Origin: Variovorax brevis
Lineage (GTDB): Bacteria > Pseudomonadota > Gammaproteobacteria > Burkholderiales > Burkholderiaceae_C
DNA: 64,000 nt
Direction of reading: 5' to 3'
Assembly (NCBI RefSeq): GCF_030317105.1
Contig: NZ_JASZYG010000009.1
Span: 169,420-233,419 of the forward strand
In this document: positions 8,083-16,076 of the stretch, piece after piece
Numbering within the stretch: position 1 is the stretch's first letter
Layout: the number at the start of each line of letters is the position of its first letter
Made by a program: the position numbers and the translations under genes
Notes under the pieces: model-generated
Told to the model about the DNA's origin: nothing
The model's input: the letters and a program-made list of their open reading frames with translations, nothing else
Database searches by the model: none

Positions 8083-9258
8083 TCAGGGGTCAGAAATGCT
8101 GCGCAGTTGCAGATCGATGACATCGCCGTCGAGTTGCGTCTGCCGCATGCGCGCCGGCAGGTAGCCCAATTCGGGGGCCAACCAGAGCTCGAGCTTGTAG
8201 TCGTACTCGCTTCGTGGTGCACGGCTCAGGCGCCGCACGGAATATTCCCCGGACGGAACGGTGATCTGCTCCGTTCCTTCGACATTGAAGATCCAGACAT
8301 CCGCGTCCTTGGGCCCGACGGTCTGGATGGCGATCTTGCTGCCCTCTGGATAGCGCGCCGGGTCGCCCGCGAGCATGGCGCCCAGTTGCATCACCACGCT
8401 GAGCCGGTCTTGTGCGCCCGGCAGCAGCGGCACGGTGGGGGCGTTGGTGCTGAACACGACCTTGCCCTCGTCGCGCACCAGATGCGAGGCGACCTCGGTC
8501 TTGCGCGTTTCCGAAAAGCGCGTGGGCGCGACGCCGTTGGCATCGATGCGCCCCACGCTGGTCTGGTTGCGAATCGTCTTGAACAGGATTTTGAGCGCCA
8601 ACTGGGCGTTGTACTGGTTGCCGTCCTGCAGCCAGACGAGTTCGCCGAACACTCCCTTCCAGGGCTGCTGGCCACGCTGGCCAAGCAGTTCGAAAGACAG
8701 ACGGGTGGATCCGTGCACCTGCAGGGCGTGCACTGCCGTGGGCGTGGTCCCCACGACGGCGCCTGCGCCGGCGCCCGAGCCGTTCGGGCCGCCGCCTGCC
8801 GCGCTGGCAGCTTCTCCCGCCGAATTGACCGGCCCGGTTTCGCCGGCGGGCGCGCTGTCACGTGGCGCCGGCGCGTCGCTTCGCGCTTGGGTGGCGGTGG
8901 CGTCCGGTGCGGCCATGACCGGCGTCGGTTCCGGCGCTGGAACCTCTTTCGGGGCGGGTTGGGGCGAAGCGCGCTGCGGCGGCGCGGCCTGCGCAGGTGG
9001 CTTGGGCTTCGGTGGGCGCTTGACTTCGACTTTCGGCGGCGGCGGGGCCGGCGGCGCAGGTTTTTCGGCCGCCGGCGCGGGCGGCGGCGCGATCACGATC
9101 GTTCGGGTGATGAACTTGTTTTCAAGGGGCAACGAATCCGTGCTGGTGGAACTCGGCATGAGGCCCAGCAGGGCGAGGTGCACCGCCACCACGAGGGCCG
9201 TCAGCCACGCCAGGGGACGCCACGCCGGGGCAGGGGTTGGGGCGGTGTGGGTTGGCAT
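8083..9258 (-). CDS. DUF3108 protein with TonB-like N-terminal anchor and proline-rich linker
   Basis: This is a 391-residue envelope protein. An N-terminal membrane helix (about residues 14-34) is followed by a long Pro/Ala/Lys linker (about 55-150) like that of TonB, which could span the periplasm. The C-terminal half, from LSFELLGQRG to DVIDLQLRSI, is a DUF3108 domain, a lipocalin/LolA-like beta-rich fold often found in betaproteobacterial envelope proteins. ATG at 9258 places the membrane helix near the N-terminus. It is divergent from the FAH-family gene. Function is unknown; attachment of a beta-domain to the inner membrane is inferred from the architecture. Confidence 0.8.
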   Translation of the reverse strand: MPTHTAPTPAPAWRPLAWLTALVVAVHLALLGLMPSSTSTDSLPLENKFITRTIVIAPPPAPAAEKPAPPAPPPPKVEVKRPPKPKPPAQAAPPQRASPQPAPKEVPAPEPTPVMAAPDATATQARSDAPAPRDSAPAGETGPVNSAGEAASAAGGGPNGSGAGAGAVVGTTPTAVHALQVHGSTRLSFELLGQRGQQPWKGVFGELVWLQDGNQYNAQLALKILFKTIRNQTSVGRIDANGVAPTRFSETRKTEVASHLVRDEGKVVFSTNAPTVPLLPGAQDRLSVVMQLGAMLAGDPARYPEGSKIAIQTVGPKDADVWIFNVEGTEQITVPSGEYSVRRLSRAPRSEYDYKLELWLAPELGYLPARMRQTQLDGDVIDLQLRSISDP

Positions 9259-9386
9259 GGGGTTGAGTTGGCGGAAGCCTTGAGCTTGGAAGCGATACAG
9301 GTCGCAAGGTTCATCTCGGTACACTGCCGCCCGACCCGCTCAATCCGAGTTTAGTAGCGTCGCTCCGAGCGACTTTGGCCACAAAC

Positions 9387-10460
9387 ATGAAACTTGCCAC
9401 CTACAAGGACGGCTCGCGCGACGGCCAGCTGGTCGTCGTCTCGCGCGACCTTTCGCTTGCCCACTACGCCACCGGCATCGCTTCGCGCCTGCAGCAGGTG
9501 CTGGACGACTGGGGCTTCATGAGCCCGCAGCTGCAAGACCTGTACAACGCGCTCAACCAGGGCCGCGCGCGCCACGCCTTCCCCTTCGACCCCGCCCAAT
9601 GCATGGCGCCGCTGCCGCGCGCCTACCAGTGGGCCGACGGCTCGGCCTACCTCAACCATGTCGAACTGGTGCGCAAGGCGCACAACGCCGAAGTGCCGCA
9701 GACTTTCTACACCGACCCCTTGATGTACCAGGGCGGCAGCGACGATTTCATCGGCCCGTGCGACCCGATCGTCGTGGCCAACGAGGCCTTCGGCATCGAC
9801 TTCGAAGCCGAGATCGCCGTCATCACCGGCGACGTGCGCATGGGCAGCACGCCCGAGCAGGCGCTGGAGGGCATTCGCCTGGTGATGCTGGCCAACGACG
9901 TGAGTCTGCGCAACCTGATCCCGGCCGAGCTGGCCAAGGGTTTCGGCTTTTTCCAGAGCAAACCGGCGACGGCGTTCAGCCCGGTCGCCGTCACGCTGGA
10001 TGAAATCGGCGAGGCGTGGCAGAAGGGGCGCGTGCACCTCACGCTGCAAAGCACGTGGAACGGCCGCAAGGTCGGCATGTGCGAAGCGGGGCCGGAGATG
10101 ACCTTTCACTTCGGCCAGCTCGTCGCGCACATCGCGAAGACGCGCAACGTGCGCGCCGGCAGCATCGTGGGCAGCGGTACCGTGAGCAACAAGGGCGTCG
10201 AGAAGAAGGACGGCAGCACGGAGTGGCCCAAGGGCTACAGCTGCATCGCCGAGAAGCGCTGCATCGAGACGATCCAGGAGGGGCAGCCGGCCACGGAATT
10301 CATGAAGTTCGGGGACACGATCCGGATCGAGATGAAGGGGGTAGATGGGAAGTCGCTGTTTGGGGCGATTGAGCAGGAGGTGGTGGAGGCTGGGGCGAAG
10401 AAGGCGGTGGGGCGGGCGACAGTGGCAGTGCCGGGCGCGGAGCACGCGGACGAAGACTGA
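9387..10460 (+). CDS. Fumarylacetoacetate hydrolase family protein
   Basis: This is a 357-residue member of the FAH superfamily, which hydrolyses or decarboxylates C-C bonds of beta-diketo acids in aromatic catabolism. The metal-binding acidic cluster is visible in GIDFEAEIAVITGDV, followed by MLANDVSLRN and the GSIVGSGTVSNKG block near the active site. Length and the N-terminal MKLATYKDGSRDGQLVVVS match the fumarylacetoacetase-like branch of Burkholderiales. ATG at 9387 is used; a TTG at 9375 is also in frame. The substrate is not determined. The gene is divergent from the DUF3108 gene. Confidence 0.9.
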   Translation: MKLATYKDGSRDGQLVVVSRDLSLAHYATGIASRLQQVLDDWGFMSPQLQDLYNALNQGRARHAFPFDPAQCMAPLPRAYQWADGSAYLNHVELVRKAHNAEVPQTFYTDPLMYQGGSDDFIGPCDPIVVANEAFGIDFEAEIAVITGDVRMGSTPEQALEGIRLVMLANDVSLRNLIPAELAKGFGFFQSKPATAFSPVAVTLDEIGEAWQKGRVHLTLQSTWNGRKVGMCEAGPEMTFHFGQLVAHIAKTRNVRAGSIVGSGTVSNKGVEKKDGSTEWPKGYSCIAEKRCIETIQEGQPATEFMKFGDTIRIEMKGVDGKSLFGAIEQEVVEAGAKKAVGRATVAVPGAEHADED

Positions 10461-10464
10461 TTAT

Positions 10465-10633
10465 TTGCCCCTGTGAGGTCAAAAATGTGACCTATAAGGT
10501 GGCACAACGAATATTTGATCTTATGAGGGCAAAATCTAGCCATGACTGAGGCAAAGCCATTTTTTTGACCTCATAGGGGCAATGGTGCGCCATTTTTCAA
10601 GTCGCCGTGACTAGAATGACCTGACAAGGTCAA
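10465..10633. promoter_or_regulatory. Array of about five palindromic operator-like sites upstream of hipB
   Basis: The 175-bp spacer holds repeated sites fitting TTGnCCT-N4-AGGnCAA. They lie at 10465-10482, 10487-10504 (weakest), 10515-10532, 10565-10582 and 10616-10633. Their centres are spaced about 22, 28, 50 and 51 bp apart. The last site has perfect TGACCT/AGGTCA arms and ends two bases before the hipB start. A possible -10 element TAGAAT (10612-10617) overlaps it. HipB-type antitoxins repress their own operons by binding several such palindromes cooperatively, so autoregulation is the natural reading. Confidence 0.75.
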
Positions 10634-10635
10634 AA

Positions 10636-10908
10636 ATGCTAGTCACCCCACAAACCCTGCCAGATCTGGCGCAACGCCTTGCGGCGGAGCGCAAGCGCCA
10701 AGGACTGACGCGCGCGTTGGCAGCGTCCATCTGCGATGTCAGTACATCCTTCATCCGGGATGCAGAAAGCGACCCGGGCCGATGCTCCTTGGGCAAGCTC
10801 GTGCAATTGACGCGCGGCCTCGGCTTGGCAATGGACATTTCGGGCTGGCACGAAAGCCCTTCTGATGACAGAGCGGCGCCCGACCTTCCGCCCGCTGCTT
10901 CACGATGA
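10636..10908 (+). CDS. hipB: HipB-like antitoxin, XRE helix-turn-helix
   Basis: This is a 90-residue protein with an XRE-type helix-turn-helix at about residues 8-65 (LAQRLAAERKRQGLT ... STSFIRDAESDP...LGKLVQLTRGLGL) and a short flexible C-terminal tail. HipB proteins bind operator palindromes and sequester the HipA kinase. The start lies two bases after the last operator-like site, so repression would block initiation directly. The stop overlaps the hipA start (ATGA, 10905-10908), showing translational coupling with the toxin. Confidence 0.88.
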   Translation: MLVTPQTLPDLAQRLAAERKRQGLTRALAASICDVSTSFIRDAESDPGRCSLGKLVQLTRGLGLAMDISGWHESPSDDRAAPDLPPAASR

Positions 10909-12161
10909 TTCGCTTGCGTGTTTGGGCGAACGCCCGTCCCATGGGCTGGTTCGGACACGCCGAAACCGGGTTCTTCTTCGAGTACGACGCTCAATGGCTG
11001 GACCAACCCGGCGGCTACGTTCTTGCGCCACAGTTCCCCTTGCAGGCTGATCGCTTTTCAGGGCATCTGGTGCGCAGCTTCTTCGAGAACCTGTTGCCGG
11101 AAGGCGAGGCGCTCGAGGATGTTGTTGCGGCAATTCATCTGCACGGGGCGTCGTCTTTCGAAATCCTGGGCCGACTGGGCGCCGAACTTCCGGGTGTGTT
11201 GTCCCTGCTTGGCGAGGCGCAGCGCCCCATGCAGTCCCAAGAGTACCGCCCATTGGCGCCTGAGGCCCTGAGCGAGCGTCTGGCACAACGCGACCATACG
11301 CCCCTGCTGGTATCCAACGCCAGCGCGACCATGTCCCTCGCCGGCGCGCAAGACAAGATCGGGCTTCGCTTCGACGCGAGGACCCAGCGCCTGAGTGACA
11401 GCGTGGGTTCATCTCCAACGACGCATATTCTCAAACCCGACACGCGCCAGGCACGCTATCGGCCCAGCGCCATCAATGAATACGCGTGCATGAAGCTCGC
11501 TCGGGCGCTGAAGCTGCCGGTGCCCGACGTGTGGTTGTTGCGCGTTCCCGAAGCGGCCTACGTCGTGGAGCGCTATGACCGAAGGGTGGTGGCGGGCAAT
11601 ATCGTGAGCCTGCACCAAATCGATGGCTGCCAATTGCTCGGCCACGGCAGTGCATGGAAGTACCAGCGAAGCGCCGGGCTGGTCAGCATTCCGCGCTTGG
11701 TCGAAGCGCTCAGAAACCTTCAGGTGCGCGGGAGCGACCTGGTGCAATTCCAGCGCTGGGTCATGCTCAACTACCTCATCGGCAACGCTGACGCGCATGC
11801 CAAGAATCTGTCGGTCCTCATTGACGGGCAAGGTTTCCGTGTGGCGCCCTTCTACGACCTGCTGTGCGTTCGCGCATACGGTGACTCTGGCCTTGCGCTG
11901 TACATCGGCGATGAAGACACCTTCGACGCCGTCGGCCGCCATTCGTGGGAGGCGCTTTGCGCCGACTGCGGATTCAGACTGCGCGAAACGCTCGAGCAGT
12001 TCCGCACCATGGCTTCCGCGCTGCCGCCCGCGTGGACCAAGGTTCGCGCGCAAATCGAGAAAGACAATGCGCCGACCGAAGCCGAGCGCGCCGTGCTGGA
12101 CGAGATGAGCCGGATTTTCGAGTTGCACTGCAGTCACGCGCTGTCGATGACGCAGCGATGA
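10905..12161 (+). CDS. hipA: HipA-like serine/threonine kinase toxin
   Basis: This 418-residue protein has the full HipA layout: an N-terminal subdomain (1-110) and a PI3K-like kinase core. Landmarks are MSLAGAQDK with S144 at the place of the auto-phosphorylated serine of E. coli HipA (S150), K177 in HILKPD for ATP, catalytic D296 in GNADAHAKN and metal-binding D318 in FYDLL. E. coli HipA phosphorylates glutamyl-tRNA synthetase and causes persistence; the target here is not known. All key residues are intact, so the toxin should be active unless held by HipB. It is coupled to hipB by a 4-base overlap. Confidence 0.9.
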   Translation: MIRLRVWANARPMGWFGHAETGFFFEYDAQWLDQPGGYVLAPQFPLQADRFSGHLVRSFFENLLPEGEALEDVVAAIHLHGASSFEILGRLGAELPGVLSLLGEAQRPMQSQEYRPLAPEALSERLAQRDHTPLLVSNASATMSLAGAQDKIGLRFDARTQRLSDSVGSSPTTHILKPDTRQARYRPSAINEYACMKLARALKLPVPDVWLLRVPEAAYVVERYDRRVVAGNIVSLHQIDGCQLLGHGSAWKYQRSAGLVSIPRLVEALRNLQVRGSDLVQFQRWVMLNYLIGNADAHAKNLSVLIDGQGFRVAPFYDLLCVRAYGDSGLALYIGDEDTFDAVGRHSWEALCADCGFRLRETLEQFRTMASALPPAWTKVRAQIEKDNAPTEAERAVLDEMSRIFELHCSHALSMTQR

Positions 12162-12182
12162 GCCGAGCGCAGTGTGCTGCGG

Positions 12183-12962
12183 TCAGGGCAAAGCCGCCCC
12201 GCGCAACAACTCCTTCTGCGTCCGTATCCCCAACCGCCGGAACGCCCGGTATTGATGTGTACGCACCGTCGTCAATTCGATGCCCAACTCGCGCGCCGCT
12301 TCCTTCGCCGTGCGCCCCTTGAGCAACTGCGCAATCACCTCACGCTCGCGCAGGCTCAGCGCCAGCAGTCGCGAGGCCAATACGGGCAGCGCGGATTCCT
12401 GTGCCACCGCAGCGCTTCGCCCGTGCGCTGCGGTGGCACCGGCCAGCAACTCCGCATGCGCCTCGATGGACCCGAAATCCCCCGCACCGAATTCCGGTTG
12501 CGCCAGGCTGCGATAAAAACTCACCGCAGCGCGCTGCCCCGTGGGCAACAGCAACAGCACTGACGCCCGCTCGCGAATGCCAACGTCACCATAGCAAGCC
12601 GCGCGATATGCAGGATCCACCACGTCTTCCCCACGCTGATGCGCCATCCACAGTTGCGGTCGCTTGGGCGGTGTGCGACCCGCGAGCCACACCATGTTGG
12701 CGTCGGCCAGGTCGAATCGCTGCGCCACATAGCGTTCGGCGGTGCGTTCGGCCGTGGTGCCGTAGCTGCTCGCGGCGGACACGGTTTCGATGCGGCCGTC
12801 GCCCGCCACAGCAAACACCGTGCAGAAGGTGACGGGCAGTACCCGGTGCATGGCGGCTAGGTAGCTCGCCGCCAGGTGTGGCGTGCCCACCCCCTCCAGC
12901 ACGCCGCTCACGACGGATGAGGCGACGTGGCCGGGAGGAGGGTGAAGACGCCAGCGACGCAT
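12183..12962 (-). CDS. LuxR-family transcriptional regulator
   Basis: This is a 259-residue regulator. The last 65 residues form a LuxR/GerE helix-turn-helix (LSLREREVIAQLLKGRTAKEAARELGIELTTVRTHQYRAFRRLGIRTQ). The N-terminal 190 residues are a sensor region of unclear fold without an obvious phospho-acceptor domain. The ATG at 12962 was chosen because it leaves a 65-bp divergent spacer to the monooxygenase gene. That spacer carries a perfect palindrome, so this protein most likely controls the monooxygenase operon. Its effector is unknown. Confidence 0.82.
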   Translation of the reverse strand: MRRWRLHPPPGHVASSVVSGVLEGVGTPHLAASYLAAMHRVLPVTFCTVFAVAGDGRIETVSAASSYGTTAERTAERYVAQRFDLADANMVWLAGRTPPKRPQLWMAHQRGEDVVDPAYRAACYGDVGIRERASVLLLLPTGQRAAVSFYRSLAQPEFGAGDFGSIEAHAELLAGATAAHGRSAAVAQESALPVLASRLLALSLREREVIAQLLKGRTAKEAARELGIELTTVRTHQYRAFRRLGIRTQKELLRGAALP

Positions 12963-12972
12963 AGGGTTTGTG

Positions 12973-12984
12973 CTTCGTACGAAG
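12973..12984. promoter_or_regulatory. Perfect 12-bp palindrome in the LuxR/monooxygenase divergent spacer
   Basis: CTTCGTACGAAG is fully self-complementary. It lies between the divergent starts at 12962 and 13028. It is a candidate binding site for the adjacent LuxR-type regulator. Confidence 0.5.
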
Positions 12985-13027
12985 TTACGACAACCGCGAT
13001 GGTGTGCCATCCGGACAATCCCTTCGC

Positions 13028-14821
13028 ATGACATCCGCCGCAACCCTTTCAACGCCCACCGCCCGCGCAGGCGACGCCGCCAGCGGACCCCTTCCGCCGT
13101 TGGCGGACCAGGCACTCCCGCCATCGGTGGGGGCCTTCCACTACACGCGCTTCGCGACGTGGCTGCCGCCGCTGGAGGGCGGGATGGAACCCGGTCGCCA
13201 TCCGGTGGTGATCGTCGGCGGCGGACCCGTGGGCATGGCCACCGCCCTGGGTCTGGCCAACCACGGCGTGCGCAGCGTCATCCTCGAAGCCGACGACACG
13301 GTGTGCGTCGGTAGTCGTGCCGCCTGCGTGTCGCGCCGCAGCCTGGAAATCGTCGAACGCCTGGGCGCGTTGCCGGACTTTCTGAACAAGGGCCTGCCGT
13401 GGACGGGCGGGCGCAGCTTCTACAAGACGCAGGAAGTGTTCCGCTTCGAGATGCCGCACGACGAGCGCCAGAAGCTGCCGCCCATGATCAACCTCGAGCA
13501 GTACTACATCGAGCAATATTTGCTGGACGAGATCTTCAGGCGCAACGTCGCGACGCCCGGACTCATCGATGTGCGCTGGGGCACCGAGCTCACCGAATTC
13601 ACGCAGGAGGACGCCGGCCTCACCCTGCATGCCCGCAACGCGCTGGGCGCCTACGCACTGCATGCCGCATGGATGGTCGCGTGCGACGGCGGTCAAAGCC
13701 TCGTGCGCAAGCAATTGGGACTCAACCTCGAAGGCACGGGCTACGAGGGGCGCTACGTCATCATCGACATCGAGCTGCACAGCTCGCATCCGACCGAGCG
13801 GCGCGCGTGGTTCGATCCGCCGTGGAATCCGGGCTCGACAGTGCTGATGCATCGGCAGCCCGACGACATCTGGCGCATCGACTATCAATTGCGCGCGGGC
13901 CAGGACACCGGGACCGCCCTGCAGCCGGAGAATGTGCGCGCCTTCGTCACCCGGCACCTCGAAGCCATCGGCGAGGGACACCTGCCGTGGAAGACGGTGT
14001 GGACCTCGGTCTACCGCGCCGGCGCGATGACGCTGGACAGCTATCGCCACGGCAAGGGCGGACGCATTCTCTTTGCCGGCAACGCGGCGCATGCAATGCC
14101 CATCTTCGGCGTGCGCGGCCTCAATTCCGGCTTCGACGACGCGGACAACCTGGCGTGGAAGCTGGCGCTGGTGGCGCGCGGCGTGTCAGATGCGTCGCTG
14201 CTCGACAGCTATTCGCAGGAGCGCATTGCCGCCTTTCACATCAACGCAGAAAGCGCGATGCGCAGCACCGAATTCATGTCGCCGCCCTCGCGCGGATTCG
14301 ACCTGTTGCGCGAGGCAGCGCTCTCGCTGTCGGGCGCTCATCGGGGCATCGCCAACCTCATCAATCCGCGGCAGACGCAGGCGGTGCAGTACGCCGGTTC
14401 AGCGCTGTCCTTCGAAAGCGACGCGTTGCCCACTGGCCCGCTTCCCGGCGAAGCCATGCCCGAGCAGGCACTGGACGGCGATCTTCACCTGACCGACCTG
14501 ATTGGCCCGACGTTCACCGTGCTGGCCTTTCGCACGGCGGATGCGTCCGATGCGCAAAGCGAATCGATGCAAGCCTGCGCCGCCGACGTGGCGCGCGCAC
14601 AGGCGCTGGGGCTGCCGGTGGTGCTGCGCGAACTGCACATGCGACCCGAGCAGCACGACGCCTTCGCGGCGCTCGGCGCGCAGCAAGGCGCCGTCTATCT
14701 GCTGCGCCCCGACGGCCATGTGGCAGCGCGCTGGCGCGCCCCCGCGCCCGGCGCATTGGCACAGGCCTTGGCCACCGCCGCCGCCCTTCCAGTCCTCGCC
14801 CAAGTCAAGGAGACCGCATGA
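13028..14821 (+). CDS. FAD-dependent aromatic monooxygenase family protein
   Basis: This is a 597-residue class A flavoprotein monooxygenase of the MhpA/phenol hydroxylase type. The FAD-binding GGGPVG is at residues 64-69, the DG motif lies in VACDGGQSLVRKQ, and the second FAD motif is AGNAAHAMPIFGVRGLNSG. In most relatives that motif reads GDAAH; the Asp that contacts the FAD ribose is Asn here. A thioredoxin-like C-terminal domain follows from about residue 490. ATG at 13028 was chosen. The stop overlaps the DUF2783 gene by four bases. The substrate is probably a hydroxylated aromatic, by family only. Confidence 0.85.
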   Translation: MTSAATLSTPTARAGDAASGPLPPLADQALPPSVGAFHYTRFATWLPPLEGGMEPGRHPVVIVGGGPVGMATALGLANHGVRSVILEADDTVCVGSRAACVSRRSLEIVERLGALPDFLNKGLPWTGGRSFYKTQEVFRFEMPHDERQKLPPMINLEQYYIEQYLLDEIFRRNVATPGLIDVRWGTELTEFTQEDAGLTLHARNALGAYALHAAWMVACDGGQSLVRKQLGLNLEGTGYEGRYVIIDIELHSSHPTERRAWFDPPWNPGSTVLMHRQPDDIWRIDYQLRAGQDTGTALQPENVRAFVTRHLEAIGEGHLPWKTVWTSVYRAGAMTLDSYRHGKGGRILFAGNAAHAMPIFGVRGLNSGFDDADNLAWKLALVARGVSDASLLDSYSQERIAAFHINAESAMRSTEFMSPPSRGFDLLREAALSLSGAHRGIANLINPRQTQAVQYAGSALSFESDALPTGPLPGEAMPEQALDGDLHLTDLIGPTFTVLAFRTADASDAQSESMQACAADVARAQALGLPVVLRELHMRPEQHDAFAALGAQQGAVYLLRPDGHVAARWRAPAPGALAQALATAAALPVLAQVKETA

Positions 14822-15027
14822 CTGCACTGCCCACCGACGCCCGCGACCGCGTGTACGCGGAGTGCGCACGCGCCATCACCGAAGCGGGGCCGCAGCGCGA
14901 ATCGCTCTTTCTTGCACGCCTTGCACTGCTCCTGTTCGAGCAGGTGGGCGACGAAGCCCGATGCAACGCTGCGCTGGCGCAGGCGCTCGACGGACTCCCG
15001 ATACCATCGCTGTCCGCAGATGCCTGA
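14818..15027 (+). CDS. DUF2783 small protein
   Basis: This is a 69-residue protein starting at the ATG that overlaps the monooxygenase stop (ATGA). The pattern DRVYAECARAITEAG...LFLARLALLLFEQVGDEARCNAALAQAL fits DUF2783, a small helical family usually encoded next to flavin monooxygenases. Its role is unknown; translational coupling suggests a partner or stability factor for the monooxygenase. Confidence 0.75.
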   Translation: MTALPTDARDRVYAECARAITEAGPQRESLFLARLALLLFEQVGDEARCNAALAQALDGLPIPSLSADA

Positions 15028-15080
15028 CCGGCGCCATCTTCCGCATTCCCTCGTTCGATAAATATCAGGAGACTCCCTTG

Positions 15081-16055
15081 ATGGATCGCAGACAACTCAT
15101 CGCCGGCCTCGCGGCCACTGGCGCCACGCTCGCCGCGCCATGGGCACGCGCGCAGAACTACCCCGACCAGGTGATCAAGTGGGTCGTTCCCTATCCGGCC
15201 GGCGGCGGCACCGACGTGATTGCGCGCACGCTGGCCGAAGCCATGCGCCAGCCGCTGGGCCAGCAGATCGTCGTGGACAACCGGCCCGGTGCGTCCACCA
15301 ACATCGGCTCGGAAATCGTGGCCAGGTCCAAGCCGGACGGCTACACGCTGATGTCGGCCGACAACGCCTTGCTGGCGTTCAACGAATTCCTGTTCACCAA
15401 GCTGCCCTTCAACCCGCAGAAGGACTTCAGCTACATCGGCGCGATCGGCAAGTTTCCGCTGGCGCTGGTGGTGCACCCCGACTTTCCGGCGCAAGACTTC
15501 AAGGCCTTCCTGGCCTACGTCAAGGCCAATCCCGGCAAGGTCAACTACGCATCGCCGGGCAACGGCTCGCCGCACCACCTGGCGATGGAGATGTTCAAGA
15601 ACCGCACGGGCACCTTCATCACGCACATCCCCTATCGCGGCGCGGCGCCCGCCATGGCCGACGTGATGGGCGGCCAGGTGCCGTGCATGTTCCTGGACCT
15701 GGCCTCGGGCCTCTCGATCATGCAATCGGGCAAGGTGCGGGTGCTCGCCATCGGCACGGGTCAGCGCTCGAAGCTCTTGCCCAACGTGCCGACGCTGGCC
15801 GAAATGGGCGTACCCAACAGCGAGGTGTTCGCCTTCCAGGGCGTGGTTGGCCCTGCCGGGCTGCCTGCGCCCATCGTCAACCGGCTCAACGTCGAGCTGA
15901 ACAAGTCCTTCGGCGTGCCCGCCGTCCAGAAGCGGTTTGCGGACTTCGGCATGGAAGCGACGCCCGGTTCGCCCGAGCAGTTCCGCGCCATGGCGATTGC
16001 CGAAGCCCAGCGCTGGGGCCCGATCATCAAGGCCGCCGGCATCAAGCTGGACTGA
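15081..16055 (+). CDS. Bug-family tripartite-tricarboxylate-type solute-binding protein
   Basis: This is a 324-residue periplasmic protein of the Bug (TctC) family. The N-terminus MDRRQLIAGLAATGATLAAPWARAQ carries a double arginine and a hydrophobic core, so Tat or Sec export is likely. Family hallmarks are VPYPAGGGTDVIAR, VDNRPGASTNIGSEIVARSKPDGYTL and THIPYRGAAPAMADVMGGQV. Such proteins bind carboxylated organic compounds and usually serve TctAB transporters or signalling; no TctAB genes are near. It follows the monooxygenase/DUF2783 pair and CAGGAG lies upstream, so it may capture the substrate of that enzyme. Confidence 0.9.
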   Translation: MDRRQLIAGLAATGATLAAPWARAQNYPDQVIKWVVPYPAGGGTDVIARTLAEAMRQPLGQQIVVDNRPGASTNIGSEIVARSKPDGYTLMSADNALLAFNEFLFTKLPFNPQKDFSYIGAIGKFPLALVVHPDFPAQDFKAFLAYVKANPGKVNYASPGNGSPHHLAMEMFKNRTGTFITHIPYRGAAPAMADVMGGQVPCMFLDLASGLSIMQSGKVRVLAIGTGQRSKLLPNVPTLAEMGVPNSEVFAFQGVVGPAGLPAPIVNRLNVELNKSFGVPAVQKRFADFGMEATPGSPEQFRAMAIAEAQRWGPIIKAAGIKLD

Positions 16056-16076
16056 TCGCGAATGGGCCGCTGCGCG

